Under the pieces are notes generated by a model. The model was not told where the DNA came from, did no database searches, and worked only from the letters and a program-made list of their open reading frames with translations. From Bacteroidota bacterium (GTDB taxonomy: Bacteria; Bacteroidota; Ignavibacteria; UBA10030; UBA6906), in contig JAGDMJ010000115.1 of assembly GCA_017860555.1 (NCBI GenBank), positions 1-8,856 of the forward strand: a DNA stretch of 8,856 nucleotides. The letters are read 5' to 3'. A program made the translations under genes and the position numbers. Of the stretch, positions 6,672-8,856 are shown one piece after another (within the stretch, counting starts at the first letter, position 1; each line of letters starts with the position of its first letter).

Positions 6672-8507
6672 ATGTCAAAAACTCTTTTCTTGTCTCTCAT
6701 CCTCGTTGCCATGGCTCATTCTTATGCCCTTTCCCAGATCCCCCCGTTCCGGCTATCACTGGACGGTGAATGGCAGTTTGCCGCCGATCCGATGGGTGTC
6801 GGCGTCACGGACCAATGGTTCCTAGATCCCGCCGACCGTTCGGCATGGCAGCCGGTCCAGGTGCCCGCCTTCTGGGAAACATATCCGGGCATGTCACACT
6901 ACGATGGCTGGGGATGGTTCATGAAAACCGTCCGGATCGAGAAGAACAACGATCCACTCAGCCTCTATTTCGCCGGCGTCGACGATGATGCCGTCGTGTG
7001 GGTGAACGGCGTGGAGGTTGGAAGTCACACCGGCTACAGCGATCCGTTCGCCGTCGACATTGGCAGCGCCCTGCGGGAGGGCGACAATTCCGTGGTCGTC
7101 CTGGTGAAGGACTATGCGGGCGGCGGCGGGATCTACAAACCGGTGACGATCATTGATTCGCGCCGGATCGAAGAGATGCTCAAGAGCGACTACTTTGGGA
7201 AGCCGGCGCTCAGGAGCGCCGATTGGGTGAAGGATGCGGTCGTCTATTCCGTTTACCTGCGCTCGTTCTCCCCCGAAGGGACATTCACAAGCCTGGAGAG
7301 ACGTCTTCCTGAACTGCAAGAGCTGGGGGTTACTGTTCTCTGGCTGCTGCCAATCCATCCGGTTGGAGAGAAGAACCGGAAAGGAGCGCTCGGGAGTCCC
7401 TACGCTGTGCAGGACTTCTACGGGATCAATCCGGAGTTCGGGACCATGAAGGACTTCAGGCGGCTCGTCACGGCGGCCCATAAGCAAGGGATGAAGATCA
7501 TCATCGGCCTGGTGGCCAACCACACGGCGTGGGACAGCAAGCTCATTAAGGAGCATCCCGAGTGGTTCGTCAAGGACGTGTCGGGCAAAATCGTGGCGGC
7601 AAATCCTGACTGGACGGATGTCGCCAAGCTCGACTACTCCCGTGCCGGGCTGCGCAAATACATGATCGAAATGATGTGCTGGTGGGTCCGTGAAGTCAAT
7701 ATTGACGGATTCCGGTGCGATGTGGCGGAGCTTGTGCCGACCGGCTTCTGGAATGAAGCGCGGGGGCGGCTGAACAAGATCAAACCGGTAATGATGCTGT
7801 CCGAAGGATCGATCCCGGAGCACCACATGTCGGCCTTCGATGTCACCTCTTCCTGGAACATCTACGACCAACTGCTTCCGATCCTAGGCGGCAAGCGCCC
7901 TGCGACGACGATCGATCGTCTCCTGCGAAATGAATACCTGGCATTTCCCACCGGGGCGCTCCGGCTCCGTTTCACGACGAACCATGACAAGAATGTCTAT
8001 GACGCCCCCGCGATCGAAAAATTCGGCCCTGCCGGGTTGAAAGCGGCCACGGTGCTGACACATACGCTTCCCGGCATTCCTCTCATTTATACGGGAGAAG
8101 AAGTGGCGAACGATCGGAGACTCAGCCTCTTCGAGAAGGTGAACGTGGATTGGCGACGTCCACGCGAGATGGGGAAGCTGATGCAGGCGCTCAATCGACT
8201 CCGCAAAGAACACAAATCGATCTCACGCGGAGAAATGATCCGGGTTCCTTCGACGGAGGCCCAGCTGATCTTCAGCTTCTTCCGCTCGGCAGGAAACGAT
8301 CGGGTGCTTGTTGTTCTCAATCTCTCCGCGAACCCGGTCAATGCAACGCTTGCCATCCCGATGGACCGCCTCTTCCCCCGGCGGGAGAACATCGAGTTGA
8401 ACGAGATCTTCTCGAAGACCAGCACACAGGTGGAGAAGGAAGAGGAGGAAGCGGAGATGGAGGTGGAGATGGAGGGATACGGGTACAGAGTCTATACGGT
8501 GAAGTGA
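6672..8507 (+). CDS. Secreted GH13 alpha-amylase-type protein with N-terminal GH2-like sugar-binding domain
   Basis: The 611-residue protein probably cuts or rearranges alpha-glucans outside the cytoplasm. Residues 1-21 form a Sec signal peptide (charged start, LFLSLILVAMA core, likely cleavage after ALS); there is no lipobox Cys. Residues about 26-162 resemble the N-terminal jelly roll of GH2 enzymes: LDGEWQF (30-36), WQPVQVPAFWE (59-69), GWGWFMKTVRI (79-89), LYFAGVDDDAVVWVNG (98-113), ALREGDNSVVVLV. From about 185 comes a GH13 (beta/alpha)8 barrel: YSVYLRSF, then region II GFRCD with nucleophile D350, region III LSEG with acid E378, and region IV TNHD with D439. Region I reads GLVANH (279-284), with Gly279 where nearly all members have Asp. 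A short beta-sandwich ends the protein and is interrupted by a Glu-rich stretch at 588-601. The ATG at 6672 is chosen because it begins the signal peptide; the ribosome binding site is weak. It follows the acyltransferase by 34 bases, probably in one operon. Exact substrate and subfamily are not clear. Confidence 0.88.
   Translation: MSKTLFLSLILVAMAHSYALSQIPPFRLSLDGEWQFAADPMGVGVTDQWFLDPADRSAWQPVQVPAFWETYPGMSHYDGWGWFMKTVRIEKNNDPLSLYFAGVDDDAVVWVNGVEVGSHTGYSDPFAVDIGSALREGDNSVVVLVKDYAGGGGIYKPVTIIDSRRIEEMLKSDYFGKPALRSADWVKDAVVYSVYLRSFSPEGTFTSLERRLPELQELGVTVLWLLPIHPVGEKNRKGALGSPYAVQDFYGINPEFGTMKDFRRLVTAAHKQGMKIIIGLVANHTAWDSKLIKEHPEWFVKDVSGKIVAANPDWTDVAKLDYSRAGLRKYMIEMMCWWVREVNIDGFRCDVAELVPTGFWNEARGRLNKIKPVMMLSEGSIPEHHMSAFDVTSSWNIYDQLLPILGGKRPATTIDRLLRNEYLAFPTGALRLRFTTNHDKNVYDAPAIEKFGPAGLKAATVLTHTLPGIPLIYTGEEVANDRRLSLFEKVNVDWRRPREMGKLMQALNRLRKEHKSISRGEMIRVPSTEAQLIFSFFRSAGNDRVLVVLNLSANPVNATLAIPMDRLFPRRENIELNEIFSKTSTQVEKEEEEAEMEVEMEGYGYRVYTVK
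8430..8477 (+). repeat. GA-rich low-complexity tract inside the GH13 gene
   Basis: Almost pure G/A on the coding strand, with a 12-base near-tandem unit (GAGATGGAGGTG then GAGATGGAGGGA, 8454-8477). It encodes the run of alternating and clustered Glu at residues 588-601, with nine Glu in 14 positions. Such tracts can change length by replication slippage; here the unit is a multiple of three, so the frame would survive. Confidence 0.7.
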
Positions 8508-8522
8508 AGCGTACGGCACATG

Positions 8523-8595
8523 ACGAACACCGGGGGCCACACCTGAAGATTCTTCATCCGCCTGAAGATTTCGTCCTGTGGCCCCTGGCGTTCGT
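8523..8595. terminator. Long inverted repeat between convergent genes, probable bidirectional terminator
   Basis: Arms at 8523-8541 and 8577-8595 are complementary over 19 positions, with one A-C mismatch and one G-U pair. They enclose 35 bases that contain the direct repeat CCTGAAGATT twice (8542-8551 and 8561-8570). The repeat starts 15 bases after the GH13 stop and ends 3 bases before the stop codon of the opposing SCO gene. Downstream on the plus strand the sequence is only mildly T-rich (TCCTTATCTT), and on the minus strand there is no T-run, so this is not a textbook intrinsic terminator. Its position makes a shared transcription end or mRNA-stabilising role likely. Confidence 0.5.
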
Positions 8596-8598
8596 TCC

Positions 8599-8856
8599 TT
8601 ATCTTGCGAGTTGTCCGATTTCTTTCTTGACCTCTTCCGGGCTCCACTCATTTCCCACGATCACTTTCACCAGCCTGCCCTCCCTGTCCAGGATCGCCGT
8701 CCTCAGATTATGCGAGAACGATCCCTCTTCGGGAACGTAAGTGAGCCCAAAGCCTTCGGCAAAGCGCCTGATCATCGGCCCGGCGGTGTCCGGGTCAGTC
8801 ACGAAGTCCCACGTGGACAAATCCGCCCCGTAGTTGCTCCCGTACTCTTTCAAGAC
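8599..8856 (-). CDS. SCO1/SenC family copper-binding protein (N-terminally cut by window edge)
   Basis: Only the last 85 residues are visible; the start lies beyond the right edge, and the in-frame TTG at 8851-8853 is not a true start. SCO proteins are membrane-anchored or periplasmic thioredoxin-fold proteins that deliver copper to the CuA site of cytochrome c oxidase or act as thiol-disulfide reductants. The visible part matches the C-terminal half: LKEYGSNYGADLSTWDFVTD, then a GFGLTYVPEEG segment, and SFSHNLRTAILDREGRLV, whose His (codon 8710-8712) aligns with the conserved copper-ligand His. The CxxxC motif would be upstream, outside the window. It ends with TAA at 8599-8601 and converges with the GH13 gene across a long inverted repeat. 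Copper or redox function cannot be judged without the Cys motif. Confidence 0.85.
   Translation of the reverse strand, partial: VLKEYGSNYGADLSTWDFVTDPDTAGPMIRRFAEGFGLTYVPEEGSFSHNLRTAILDREGRLVKVIVGNEWSPEEVKKEIGQLAR

Noticed and set aside
6894..7871. A 325-codon antisense open frame on the minus strand
   Set aside because: It lies opposite the GH13 gene. Its His/Pro/Asp-rich translation is typical of an antisense shadow.
1..8856. CRISPR array, insertion sequence, phage or toxin-antitoxin genes
   Set aside because: No regularly spaced repeats, transposase or integrase motifs, or small paired genes were seen. All long coding frames belong to recognised housekeeping or metabolic families.

Overview
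The window is 8.9 kb of moderately high G+C, densely coded bacterial chromosome with no sign of plasmid, phage or transposon genes. It holds seven protein genes (two running off the ends) and one tRNA. The tRNA carries no encoded CCA, one gene product has a Sec signal peptide, and an SCO-type copper protein is present. Together with the HpnCDE squalene route this suggests a Gram-negative-type environmental bacterium. The Bacteroidota/Chlorobi/Ignavibacteria neighbourhood is plausible, but the sequence alone does not fix the lineage.

Left block, minus strand (1-1486): a tRNA with a CAU anticodon lies directly upstream of tilS, which encodes tRNA(Ile)-lysidine synthase and is cut at its C terminus by the window edge. 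TilS modifies C34 of a CAU-anticodon tRNA (tRNA-Ile2), so the pairing is suggestive. The tRNA body nevertheless looks more like elongator tRNA-Met.

Central block, plus strand (1643-4697): hpnC, hpnD and hpnE form a compact operon in which both junctions are 4-base ATGA start/stop overlaps. Together they convert two farnesyl diphosphates into squalene through presqualene diphosphate (HpnD), hydroxysqualene (HpnC) and reductive dehydroxylation (HpnE). The gene that would use the squalene (squalene-hopene cyclase or a C30 carotenoid enzyme) is not in the window.

Right block, plus strand (5016-8507): after a 318-base non-coding gap rich in pyrimidines come a stand-alone receiver-domain response regulator, a multi-pass membrane protein of the HGSNAT/DUF1624 acyltransferase type, and a secreted protein that joins a GH2-type sugar-binding jelly roll to a GH13 alpha-amylase-type domain. 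The gaps are 8 and 34 bases, so one transcript is likely. A role in extracytoplasmic glycan handling is an inference from this combination.

Right edge: a convergent, N-terminally cut SCO1/SenC gene on the minus strand. A long imperfect inverted repeat fills the space between it and the amylase gene and probably works as a shared terminator.

The most unusual items are the GH2-like/GH13 fusion, whose conserved region I Asp is replaced by Gly, and the regulator-acyltransferase-glycosidase cluster. I see no CRISPR array, insertion sequence or clearly new defence or mobile system.
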